The translations under genes were made by a program, and so were the position numbers. This document shows positions 14,767 through 22,295 of a stretch of 27,431 nt of DNA, piece by piece. Position 1 is the first letter of the stretch; each line of letters opens with the position of its first letter. Under the pieces are notes generated by a model that made no database searches, was not told where the DNA came from, and was given only the letters and a program-made list of their open reading frames with translations. Source of the stretch: JBDRMV01 sp043825615 (GTDB taxonomy: Bacteria; CG03); NCBI GenBank assembly GCA_043825615.1, contig JBDRRS010000028.1, positions 1 through 27,431 of the forward strand, in the 5' to 3' direction.

Positions 14767-15548
14767 CAGTGAGTAAGATTATTTTTATCGGGACGGCGGC
14801 GGCGGTGGCGTCCCGGGAAAGAGATAACACTTCGCTGTTCTTTTGCGCTGGGAAAGAAAAAATCCTCGTTGACTGTCCCGGCTCCGTCGTCCGGAAACTG
14901 TGCGGATGCGGAATTGATTTCAGAAAAATTTCCGCGGTTTTTCTGACCCATGCGCATCCCGACCACGTTTACGGTCTGCCGTCACTGATACATTCTTTGA
15001 GCGGGAGGAGAGAACCTGTGAAGGTCTTTGCAGATAAGCGCACGGTGACCCTGGTGAAAAAACTGCTCTCTCTTTTTGACCTCGGCAAAAAAGATTTCCC
15101 GCGCATTGAATATAAATCCGTAAATTACGGAGACGAAATTTCTTTTTCGGGGGTCACGATAAAAATTTTGAAGGTTAAACACACGCCGTCTTCAATCGGG
15201 TTGAAGTTGCGCTTCAGGCGGTTTTCCGCCGTTTATTCGGGAGACACGGGCCCCTGCCGTGAACTCATAAGAGCGGCGGGGAACTGCGATTATTTAATCC
15301 ACGACTGTTTCGCTCCGGTGCGCTTCAAAAAGGAAGTTCCTGCGCTTGACGGCGAACACACATCCGCTTTAACCCTCGGCGGAATTGCAAAAAAGGTCTC
15401 GGCGGGATGCCTGATTCCCGTTCACTTCTCGCAGGAACACCGTTACGGGATGCAGGATATCAAAAGGGAAATAAGAAAAAATTACAGGGGCAAAATCATA
15501 ATTCCCGCAGACGGGGATTCCCTTGAATTAAAACCTCAGCGCGTTTAA
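14763..15548 (+). CDS. RNase Z-like MBL-fold metallo-hydrolase
   Basis: I place the start at the ATG at 14763, giving 261 residues; it overlaps the OppC stop as ATGA and has AAGGA 9-10 bases upstream. Longer readings run through the permease gene and are artefacts. Two-metal ligands are visible: THAHPDH (H63, H65, D67, H68), H140 in KHTPSS, D161 in YSGDTG, H199 in GEHTS and H221 in PVHFS. This layout matches the RNase Z/ElaC-like branch (GEHTS, HFS). It has no long exosite arm of tRNase Z, and 261 residues is shorter than typical RNase Z. The substrate is therefore open: tRNA 3' ends, a cyclic phosphodiester or another ester. The last 53 bases overlap the convergent nucleotidyltransferase gene. 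Confidence 0.85.
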   Translation: MTVSKIIFIGTAAAVASRERDNTSLFFCAGKEKILVDCPGSVVRKLCGCGIDFRKISAVFLTHAHPDHVYGLPSLIHSLSGRREPVKVFADKRTVTLVKKLLSLFDLGKKDFPRIEYKSVNYGDEISFSGVTIKILKVKHTPSSIGLKLRFRRFSAVYSGDTGPCRELIRAAGNCDYLIHDCFAPVRFKKEVPALDGEHTSALTLGGIAKKVSAGCLIPVHFSQEHRYGMQDIKREIRKNYRGKIIIPADGDSLELKPQRV

Positions 15549-16218
15549 TATCCCGTTTTGTGTTTACGTTAATTCTCCACGTATCTATTTCCCTGCAGAG
15601 AATTTTTTTACCCCGGGCGAGGAGAAAATTGATTAAGTCGGCGATGTAAAATTCCCTGTTTTGCGGTCTTTTCAAAGTTCTTGCCGCCGAGGTAACGTCT
15701 TTTGTCATAACGATGTAGCCCGTCGCGCCGAAAGCGGAAAGTTTTTTCCCCGTCTTTTCCGCGATTTTTATAACGGAATTGCCTCTTTTTATAACCTGTC
15801 CGGTTTTCCCCGCGGTTGGGCAGATTAAAAACGCTGCCGCCGGCTGAAATTTTCTATGGAATTTTATTATTTTTTTTAAGTCGTAAGGGGAGACGTTGTC
15901 GCAGTAGGTTAAAAGAAAGTCGTCATCTTTCAGAAATTTTTCCGCGCGGGCAACCGCGTCAGCGGTTCCTCCCGCCTTTTCCTGAAAAATGTATGTAAAG
16001 TCCGCGCCGCCCGTGTATTTTTTCAGAAGTTTTTTTAAGGAAGCAATGTTCTGCGGTTTTATCACAATCCCGATTTTTCGTATCCCCGCTTTTTTCAACA
16101 GGAAAATGTTGTAAAGAATCATCGGTTTGCCGTTGATTTCAACGAAGCACTTCGGCGTTCCGGGAAAATGTTTCTTCATTCTTTTCCCGTCGCCCGCCGC
16201 AAGAATAAGGCCTTTCAT
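15496..16218 (-). CDS. Sugar-phosphate nucleotidyltransferase (NTP_transferase family)
   Basis: 240 residues with the nucleotide-binding start MKGLILAAGDGKRM, TPKCFVEINGKPM (catalytic-region lysine K23), QEKAGGTADAVARAE (79-92) and the metal-binding aspartate in LLTYCDN (D106). The C-terminal part has INVNTKRDIKRAE, as in GlmU- and MurU-like enzymes that make UDP- or dTDP-sugars from sugar 1-phosphates. There is no left-handed beta-helix acetyltransferase domain, so it is not full GlmU. The nearby TagA-type enzyme suggests surface polysaccharide, but the sugar is unknown. The 3' end overlaps the metallo-hydrolase gene by 53 bases tail to tail; the 5' end is 62 bases from secA, divergent. Confidence 0.85.
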   Translation of the reverse strand: MKGLILAAGDGKRMKKHFPGTPKCFVEINGKPMILYNIFLLKKAGIRKIGIVIKPQNIASLKKLLKKYTGGADFTYIFQEKAGGTADAVARAEKFLKDDDFLLTYCDNVSPYDLKKIIKFHRKFQPAAAFLICPTAGKTGQVIKRGNSVIKIAEKTGKKLSAFGATGYIVMTKDVTSAARTLKRPQNREFYIADLINFLLARGKKILCREIDTWRINVNTKRDIKRAEVLIQGNPRLREL

Positions 16219-16241
16219 TTCTTTTATTTTGCGTTATATTG

Positions 16242-16247
16242 TATAAT
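16242..16247 (+). promoter_or_regulatory. -10 box of the secA promoter
   Basis: TATAAT in the 62-base divergent gap, ending 33 bases before the secA ATG. The -35 match is weak (TTTCTT at an 18-base spacing). TACAAT/TATAAC-like boxes on the other strand in the same A+T-rich block could serve the nucleotidyltransferase gene. Confidence 0.4.
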
Positions 16248-16280
16248 AAACGGGAAAAAATGAGAACAGGATGATTAAAA

Positions 16281-19031
16281 ATGACGTTTGTTGATAATAT
16301 TTTTTCAAAGAAGATGTGGGATGTGCGGAAGTACATGCCTTTTGTCAGAAAAGTCAACTCTCTTGAAAAAGAAATACAGGCGCTTCCCGATGAGCAGTTT
16401 CCCGAAGAGATAAGAAAACTCCGGGAGAAAATCAGCGCGGGGGAGAATATTGACAGTCACCTGCCCCGCTGCTTTGCGCTTGTCCGCGAGGCGGCGAGGA
16501 GAACGCTCGAGATGAGGCACTTTGACGTTCAGATAATGGGCGGGTCCGTCCTGTACGAAGGAAAAATTGCCGAGATGGCGACAGGCGAGGGCAAGACGCT
16601 TGTGGCGACGCTGCCTATTTACGCCAAGGCGGTTCAGGGAATCCGCACGCACGTCGTTACGGTAAACGATTATCTTGCGAGAAGAGACGCCTTCTGGATG
16701 GGGCCTGTTTACAGGTTCCTCGGTCTCACTGTCGGCTATATCCAGCACGACAGCACGACAACTGAACGCCGCGCCTCGTACGCCTGCGACGTGGCGTATG
16801 TGACGAATAATGAACTCGGGTTTGACTATTTGAGAGATAATATGGCGCTCTCAAAAGAGGAGCAGGTCCTCGGTAAACTTGAATATGCGATTATAGACGA
16901 GGTTGACTCGATTTTAGTTGACGAGGCGAGGACGCCCCTTATTATTTCCGGGCCCGGAGAGCAGGCGACCAACAGATATAACATTGCCGACAGGGTCGCA
17001 GGCCGTCTTAAGATAAAGTTCATTACCGAAGCGGAGGAAGTTGAAGCGAAATATCAGGAGATAGACATTAAAAAAGGTTTTGACGCCATAGTTGACGAAA
17101 AAGCGCATTCGGTAGAACTGACCGATACCGGCATAAAGAAATGCGAGGTTTTGCTGGGCGTGACAAATTTGTACGACGACGTGCAGGCGGCCTGGCCGCA
17201 CCACATAACGCAGGCGATAAGAGCTCACCATCTTTTCAAGAGGGACTCTCACTATGTCGTGAAAGAGGGCGAGGTTATAATTGTTGACGAGTTCACCGGC
17301 AGGATGATGCCGGGAAGAAGGTGGAGCGACGGCCTTCATCAGGCGGTTGAGGCAAAAGAGCATCTCCAGATAAGAGAGGAAAACCAGACGCTCGCCACTA
17401 TTACTTTTCAGAATTTTTTCAATCTCTACGGCGGGAAGGCGGGCATGACCGGTACCGCGGCGACCGAAGCGCCCGAATTCGATAAAATTTACAAACTTAA
17501 AGTCATCTGTATCCCGACGAATAAACCCCTTTTGAGAAAGCGTCTCCCCGACGGTATTTACAAAACGGAAAAGGAAAAATTCAGGGCGATTGTGGAAAAT
17601 GTTAAGGAACTGAACAAAGAGGGCGTTCCTGTTCTGCTCGGCACGAGGTCAATTGAAAAAAACGAGTTGATAGGCCGCATGCTCGCAAGAGAGGGAATTG
17701 CCCATCAGCTGCTGAATGCAAAGTACCACGCGAGAGAAGCGGACATTATTGCGCAGGCGGGGAGGATAAAGGCGGTGACGGTCGCCACGAATATGGCGGG
17801 AAGGGGAACTGACATTGTCCTCGGAGGCAACCCCGAATATCTTGCGAAAAAGAAAATGGACTCAATGAATTTCCCGCAGGAAATTATAGCGAAGGCATCG
17901 TCTTTCGAACCGAGCGATGATTCCGAAGTCATGCGGGCGCGGGAAATTTACGAGCGTCTTTTTAAGGAGTCCAAAGAAGTTACCGACAGAGAACACGAGA
18001 AAGTTATTTCTCTCGGCGGCCTTTATGTGATTGGTTCGGAAAGGCACGAGTCAAGAAGAATTGACAACCAGCTGACCGGGCGCAGCGGCCGTCAGGGCGA
18101 TCCCGGCTCTTCGCAGTTTTTTATTTCGCTTGAAGACGAACTGATGCGCCTTTTCGGCGGCGACAGGATAAAGCCGATTATGGAAAAAATAGGGCTCAAA
18201 GACGACGAGGTGATAGAGCACCCTTTTATAAACACGGCGGTTTCAAACGCTCAGAAAAAGATTGAAGCGATGCATTTTGACATGAGAAAGCAGCTGCTTG
18301 ATTTTGACAATGTCCTTTCAAAACAAAGGGATATCATATATTCGCTGAGAGACAGGGCTCTCGTCGGGCAGGAAATTCTTGCGGAAATTCTTTCCTGGTT
18401 TGAAGACGTCATAGACGCCAGAATATCGGAACATCTTTCCGAAACAAAAACATTCAAGTGGAACGTTGCGGGTTACAAGGGTTGGTTAAAAAGAGCGGTG
18501 GGCGAGGATTTTGATGTGCCTGCGGAAGAGTTCGTAAAATTAAAATGCAATGAAATAGGGCGGCGGACCGCTGATTTAATCATGAACGCCTGGAACGGAC
18601 GGAAGGCGGACGTCGGAGAAGAAGAGTTCAACAATATGGCGCGGTTTATCACCTTAAGGATTATTGACCATCACTGGAAGGAGCATCTGTATAATCTTGA
18701 CCGGATGAGAGAGGGAATCGGTCTCAGGGGCTATGCTCAGAAAGACCCCGTCGTTGAATATAAAAAGGAATCGCTTGCAATGTTCGAGGGGATGCTTAAC
18801 AGCGTGAAGAGCGAGGTGATGGAATTTATTTTTCACCTCCGCGCTTCGCCGGGAAAGCCGAAGCCGGCTGCGCCCCCGCGGGAAATTACAGAGTCCTTAC
18901 CGGCCGGCTCTTCTTCCGCCGTACAGACGGGGAAGGATAAAAAACACAAGAAGGGAAAAATAGGGAGAAATACCCCCTGCCCTTGCGGTTCCGGCAAAAA
19001 ATACAAAAACTGCTGCGGGAGTATGTTATAA
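16281..19031 (+). CDS. secA: Preprotein translocase ATPase SecA
   Basis: 916 residues, full length. It drives unfolded preproteins through SecYEG using ATP. Walker A MATGEGKT (99-106); DEAD-type Walker B DEVDSILVDEARTPL (from about 204); preprotein cross-linking region about 225-370; GGKAGMTGTAATEAPEF at the start of the second nucleotide-binding region; ATNMAGRGTDIVLGG; the arginine-finger region QLTGRSGRQGDPGSS; helical wing and scaffold domains; then a P/S/K-rich linker. The SEC-C zinc motif RNTPCPCGSGKKYKNCC (896-912) closes the protein and binds SecB or ribosomes. 'acagga' lies about 9 bases before the ATG. The stop overlaps a tiny ORF as TAATG; lnt follows 63 bases on. Confidence 0.98.
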   Translation: MTFVDNIFSKKMWDVRKYMPFVRKVNSLEKEIQALPDEQFPEEIRKLREKISAGENIDSHLPRCFALVREAARRTLEMRHFDVQIMGGSVLYEGKIAEMATGEGKTLVATLPIYAKAVQGIRTHVVTVNDYLARRDAFWMGPVYRFLGLTVGYIQHDSTTTERRASYACDVAYVTNNELGFDYLRDNMALSKEEQVLGKLEYAIIDEVDSILVDEARTPLIISGPGEQATNRYNIADRVAGRLKIKFITEAEEVEAKYQEIDIKKGFDAIVDEKAHSVELTDTGIKKCEVLLGVTNLYDDVQAAWPHHITQAIRAHHLFKRDSHYVVKEGEVIIVDEFTGRMMPGRRWSDGLHQAVEAKEHLQIREENQTLATITFQNFFNLYGGKAGMTGTAATEAPEFDKIYKLKVICIPTNKPLLRKRLPDGIYKTEKEKFRAIVENVKELNKEGVPVLLGTRSIEKNELIGRMLAREGIAHQLLNAKYHAREADIIAQAGRIKAVTVATNMAGRGTDIVLGGNPEYLAKKKMDSMNFPQEIIAKASSFEPSDDSEVMRAREIYERLFKESKEVTDREHEKVISLGGLYVIGSERHESRRIDNQLTGRSGRQGDPGSSQFFISLEDELMRLFGGDRIKPIMEKIGLKDDEVIEHPFINTAVSNAQKKIEAMHFDMRKQLLDFDNVLSKQRDIIYSLRDRALVGQEILAEILSWFEDVIDARISEHLSETKTFKWNVAGYKGWLKRAVGEDFDVPAEEFVKLKCNEIGRRTADLIMNAWNGRKADVGEEEFNNMARFITLRIIDHHWKEHLYNLDRMREGIGLRGYAQKDPVVEYKKESLAMFEGMLNSVKSEVMEFIFHLRASPGKPKPAAPPREITESLPAGSSSAVQTGKDKKHKKGKIGRNTPCPCGSGKKYKNCCGSML

Positions 19032-19093
19032 TGCCGCGGAACACAGACCCGCCTGCTGAAAACCGCCCGCTGAAATTTCTTAAACATTTCTGA

Positions 19094-20545
19094 ATGGCTC
19101 TTCCAATTTGTTTTTCTCTTTTTAGCGGCGTTCTGTTTTTTTTGTCTTTTCCGCCTGCGGGTCTTAATTTTTTAATCTGGATTTTTCTGGTCCCCCTTTT
19201 TTATGCGGCTGCGAAAAATCCCTCCGGAAGATTTTTTTACGGTTTTCTTGCCGGCCTGTCGGGTTTCTGCCTGAATCTTTACTGGATATACCCGACGGTG
19301 AGAGGGGCAGGGGAATCATTTCTTGTTTCTTTCGGCGCTCTTTTCCTTTTAAGCGCGGTTCTTTCTCTTTTCTCCGCCGTCTTTACCCTTTCTTTCAGAG
19401 GGTCTTCTCTTTTTGTCGCCGCTTCAGGCACTCTTCTTTCTTTCCTGAGGGGAATAATCCTGACGGGTTTCCCGTGGTGCGCTCTTTATGTGAGCCAGGC
19501 GAAAAGCCCTTTGTTCCTGCAGATAACGGGGCTGGCAGGCCCGCATTTTTTAACCTTTGTTATAATTTTTTTCAATCATTCGCTTTTCCGCGCCGTCTGC
19601 CCCGTGCGCGTCAGGAGGGCAAAAAAAAGAGGGCGCAGATACTTCGCTTATGCCCTCTCCGTTTTTCTTTTTACGGCTGTTTTCGGGACTGTCCGTATGA
19701 ATAAAACGGTTACATCCGTTTCGAAAAAGATTTTCATCTGCCAGCTTAACATTCCACAGGACATTAAATGGGACAGCGTCAGCGTCGGTTTTATTATGGA
19801 GAGAATAAGAACTTTTGTTCTGGCGTCAAAGGGAGCCGGCCTTGTTGTTTTTCCGGAGTCCTGTCTCCCGGGCGTGCTTAATTATGACAGATACGTAAAC
19901 AGATTTTTGGAAGATATGAAAAAGGAAACGGACAGTCCTGTTCTTTTCGGAGCGGCGGTTTTTATGAACGGAAAACTGTATAACACAGCGCTTCTTCTGG
20001 AGCCGCGCGGGAAAGAGCAGTTTTATCTGAAAAGGAAACTTGTTCCGTTCGGCGAGTTTGTGCCGTTTAAATTTTTTTTCAGCAGATTTGTGAACGTGCT
20101 TAACGAGGTCGGGAATTTTACTCCGGGTAAGGAACAGGATTTATTGAAAACTGACGGCTTGAGTGTTGTTCCTCTTATTTGCAATGAAGTTATTTTTCCG
20201 TCTCTATGGCGCGGCGCAGGCAATTTAATTGTCAACATTTCAAATAATGCGTGGTACGGGAACACCGCTGCCGCCGAGCAGCACCTGTGGCATGCCCGCG
20301 TCTGCGCTGCCGCAACAGGGCTTCCCGTGATTTTTGCCAACAACAGGGGCCCGTCGGCTTTTATTGACGGGCGGGGAAGAGTTCTGAAAAAAACGGAGAT
20401 GTTTTTGGACGCTCTCGTTTCCTGCGACGTTCAAATCCCCGCGAAAGCGTCTTTTTATCAGAGGACGGGGGATTTGTTCATTCCGTTAATTTTAGTATTT
20501 ATGATAACTGCTGTGCTGAAAGAAATAGGAAAAAGGAGAAAATGA
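19094..20545 (+). CDS. lnt: Apolipoprotein N-acyltransferase
   Basis: 483 residues. It adds the third acyl chain to the N-terminal cysteine of lipoproteins at the periplasmic face of the inner membrane. The first 200 residues hold about six to seven membrane helices with the family motifs SFPPAGLNFLIW and TGFPWCALYVSQ. The nitrilase-like domain follows with the catalytic triad E255 (VVFPESCLPG), K313 (YLKRKLVPFGEFVPF) and C363 (VPLICNEVIFP), then VNISNNAWYG. A last membrane helix lies near residue 465. All key residues are present. There is no clear ribosome binding site; an in-frame 20-codon ORF directly upstream ends in TGA next to this ATG. The 3' end is flanked by a GGAAAATGG repeat. Confidence 0.95.
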   Translation: MALPICFSLFSGVLFFLSFPPAGLNFLIWIFLVPLFYAAAKNPSGRFFYGFLAGLSGFCLNLYWIYPTVRGAGESFLVSFGALFLLSAVLSLFSAVFTLSFRGSSLFVAASGTLLSFLRGIILTGFPWCALYVSQAKSPLFLQITGLAGPHFLTFVIIFFNHSLFRAVCPVRVRRAKKRGRRYFAYALSVFLFTAVFGTVRMNKTVTSVSKKIFICQLNIPQDIKWDSVSVGFIMERIRTFVLASKGAGLVVFPESCLPGVLNYDRYVNRFLEDMKKETDSPVLFGAAVFMNGKLYNTALLLEPRGKEQFYLKRKLVPFGEFVPFKFFFSRFVNVLNEVGNFTPGKEQDLLKTDGLSVVPLICNEVIFPSLWRGAGNLIVNISNNAWYGNTAAAEQHLWHARVCAAATGLPVIFANNRGPSAFIDGRGRVLKKTEMFLDALVSCDVQIPAKASFYQRTGDLFIPLILVFMITAVLKEIGKRRK

Positions 20546-20590
20546 AAATGGGACGGAAAATGGGAAAATGGAAAATGGGGACGTCCTTAA
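20546..20590. repeat. GGAAAATGG short tandem repeat ending in GGGGACGTCC
   Basis: Directly after the lnt stop, GAAAATGGG-type units repeat about four times with small changes and end in ggggacgtccttaa. The self-complementary GGACGTCC and the poly-unit resemble the GGGAC scars elsewhere in the window. It lies just before the prfB ribosome binding site. Confidence 0.5.
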
Positions 20591-20611
20591 TAAAAATATA
20601 GTGGAGGTTAA

Positions 20612-21724
20612 ATGCAGAAAGAAATTTATGAAATAGTGGATACCGTAAAAAAAGAGCTTAAAAGATTGGAAGAACTTTCGGACCTTGCGCGCCTTGACGG
20701 GAAAATTTCGGATTTGAGTTCCAAGTCGGCGGCGGAAGGCTTCTGGAACGACCCGCAGCCGGCCGGCGCGGTAATGAAGGAACTTGAGGCGCTGAAAAAG
20801 GAACTGAAGAATTTTGAGGAAATAAAAAAGCGTGCCGGCGATTTTCTCGAGATGGCGAAACTTTACGGGGCTGAAGATGATTTTGCGGAGGAACTGAAAA
20901 AGGAAGGCCCTGAAATCGTAAGTTCCATAAGAGCGCAGAATATAAAACTTCAGTTTGACGACGATGCCGACCGGCAGAATGCGATTGTCACTCTTCACGC
21001 CGGCGCCGGTGGCACCGAGGCGTGCGACTGGTGCGAAATGCTTTTGAGGATGTATTTGAGATGGTGCGACAGAAGAAATTATCCTTCAAAAATAATTGAT
21101 ATTATTCCCGGTGATGAGGCGGGTTTGAAAAGCGTTACTTTTGAGGTAAACGGGTTGTTTGCCTACGGTTATCTCAAATCCGAAACGGGCGTTCACCGGC
21201 TCGTGCGCGTCTCGCCCTTCGATTCCAATAAAAGGAGGCACACTTCCTTCGCGTCCGCCGACGTGATCCCCGAAATAGACGAGAATTTTGAAGTGGAGAT
21301 AAAACCGGATGACCTGAAGATTGACACATACAGGGCTTCCGGCCACGGAGGCCAGCACGTAAACAAAACCGACAGCGCGGTGCGGATTACGCACAATCCG
21401 ACGGGAGTTATCGTCCAGTGCCAGAACGAGCGTTCGCAGTACCAGAACAAGGCGATGGCAATGAACCTTTTGAAGGCGCGGCTTTACGCTCTGGAACTTG
21501 ACAAAAAAAAGGAACAGACCCAAAGGCATTACGATAATATGGGGCAGATCGGCTGGGGTTATCAGATAAGGAGTTATGTTTTTATGCCGTATCAGATGGT
21601 AAAGGATTTAAGGACCGGTTTTGAAACAGGCGGTATAGATAGCGTCATGGACGGCAATCTTGACGGTTTCATAGAGGCATACCTTGCAAAAGAAAAATTG
21701 AAAACCCGGCCCGCATCAAAATGA
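20612..21724 (+). CDS. prfB: Peptide chain release factor 2
   Basis: 370 residues. It recognises UAA and UGA on the ribosome and triggers peptide release. SPF (201-203), in RLVRVSPFDSNKRRHTSFA, is the RF2-specific stop-codon tripeptide. GGQ (246-248), in RASGHGGQHVNKTDSAVR, catalyses hydrolysis. The N-terminal helical domain (AAEGFWNDPQPA) is present and continuous, so the programmed +1 frameshift that controls prfB in many bacteria is absent here. The ATG at 20612 has a good site, gtggaggt, 7 bases upstream. The stop overlaps the rsmD start as ATGA. RF2 use agrees with TGA being a stop codon in this genome. Confidence 0.97.
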   Translation: MQKEIYEIVDTVKKELKRLEELSDLARLDGKISDLSSKSAAEGFWNDPQPAGAVMKELEALKKELKNFEEIKKRAGDFLEMAKLYGAEDDFAEELKKEGPEIVSSIRAQNIKLQFDDDADRQNAIVTLHAGAGGTEACDWCEMLLRMYLRWCDRRNYPSKIIDIIPGDEAGLKSVTFEVNGLFAYGYLKSETGVHRLVRVSPFDSNKRRHTSFASADVIPEIDENFEVEIKPDDLKIDTYRASGHGGQHVNKTDSAVRITHNPTGVIVQCQNERSQYQNKAMAMNLLKARLYALELDKKKEQTQRHYDNMGQIGWGYQIRSYVFMPYQMVKDLRTGFETGGIDSVMDGNLDGFIEAYLAKEKLKTRPASK

Positions 21725-22266
21725 AAAGGAAATCCTGCCTTTCGGTTATTGCGGGCATTTACAAAGGGCGGAAACTTCTCTGCCCTGAAAATGTCAGGCC
21801 TCTTACGGGGCTCTGCAAAAAATCGCTTTTTGACATTTTGGAAGGGCGTCTCGCCGGCGCGGGATTTCTGGATTTGTTTTCGGGGACGGGTTCGGTCGGA
21901 ATAGAAGCTCTTTCCCGCGGCGCGGCGTTTACGGCATTCGTCGAACAGGCGGGCGGCGTCGTTGAAATTCTGAGGGAAAATCTTGAAAGAATGAATGTCC
22001 CGCAGGATAAATACAGAATTTTACAAATGGATGCCGTTGTTTTCCCATCGCAGGATACGGAAAAATACGACATAATTTTTATAGGTCCGCCTTACAAGTT
22101 TACCCTTCCGGTTGATTTTATAGATAAAACATTTGAAATTCTGAGCACGGGGGGAATTGTAATCTGTCAGCACAGTTCAAAGGTAAAAACATCTTTTGTC
22201 CGCGCTCCCTTCAGGACAAAAAAATTCGGAATAACAACGCTAGATTTTTATGAGCAAGGAAAATAG
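21721..22266 (+). CDS. rsmD: 16S rRNA guanine-966 N2-methyltransferase, RsmD-like
   Basis: 181 residues. It should methylate G966 of 16S rRNA with S-adenosylmethionine. Seen: VIAGIYKGRKLLCPENVRPLTG (family start, usually RPTSDRVREAL, here more divergent), SAM site FLDLFSGTGSVGIEALSRGA, acidic FVEQAGG, and motif IV IFIGPPYKF. Motif IV in N-methyltransferases is normally (N/D)PP(Y/F). Here the first position is glycine (GGT, one base from GAT), so the residue usually contacting the target amine is missing. This may be a tolerated family variant or a loss of function. Translation is coupled to prfB by ATGA. Confidence 0.85.
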   Translation: MKRKSCLSVIAGIYKGRKLLCPENVRPLTGLCKKSLFDILEGRLAGAGFLDLFSGTGSVGIEALSRGAAFTAFVEQAGGVVEILRENLERMNVPQDKYRILQMDAVVFPSQDTEKYDIIFIGPPYKFTLPVDFIDKTFEILSTGGIVICQHSSKVKTSFVRAPFRTKKFGITTLDFYEQGK

Positions 22267-22295
22267 GGTCAGCTCTGATTTTTTTAATAAGTTAT

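Noticed and set aside
19031..19093. TGA recoding that would join the 20-codon ORF to lnt
   Set aside because: TGA ends several other genes here and RF2 is encoded; kept only as a low-interest observation.
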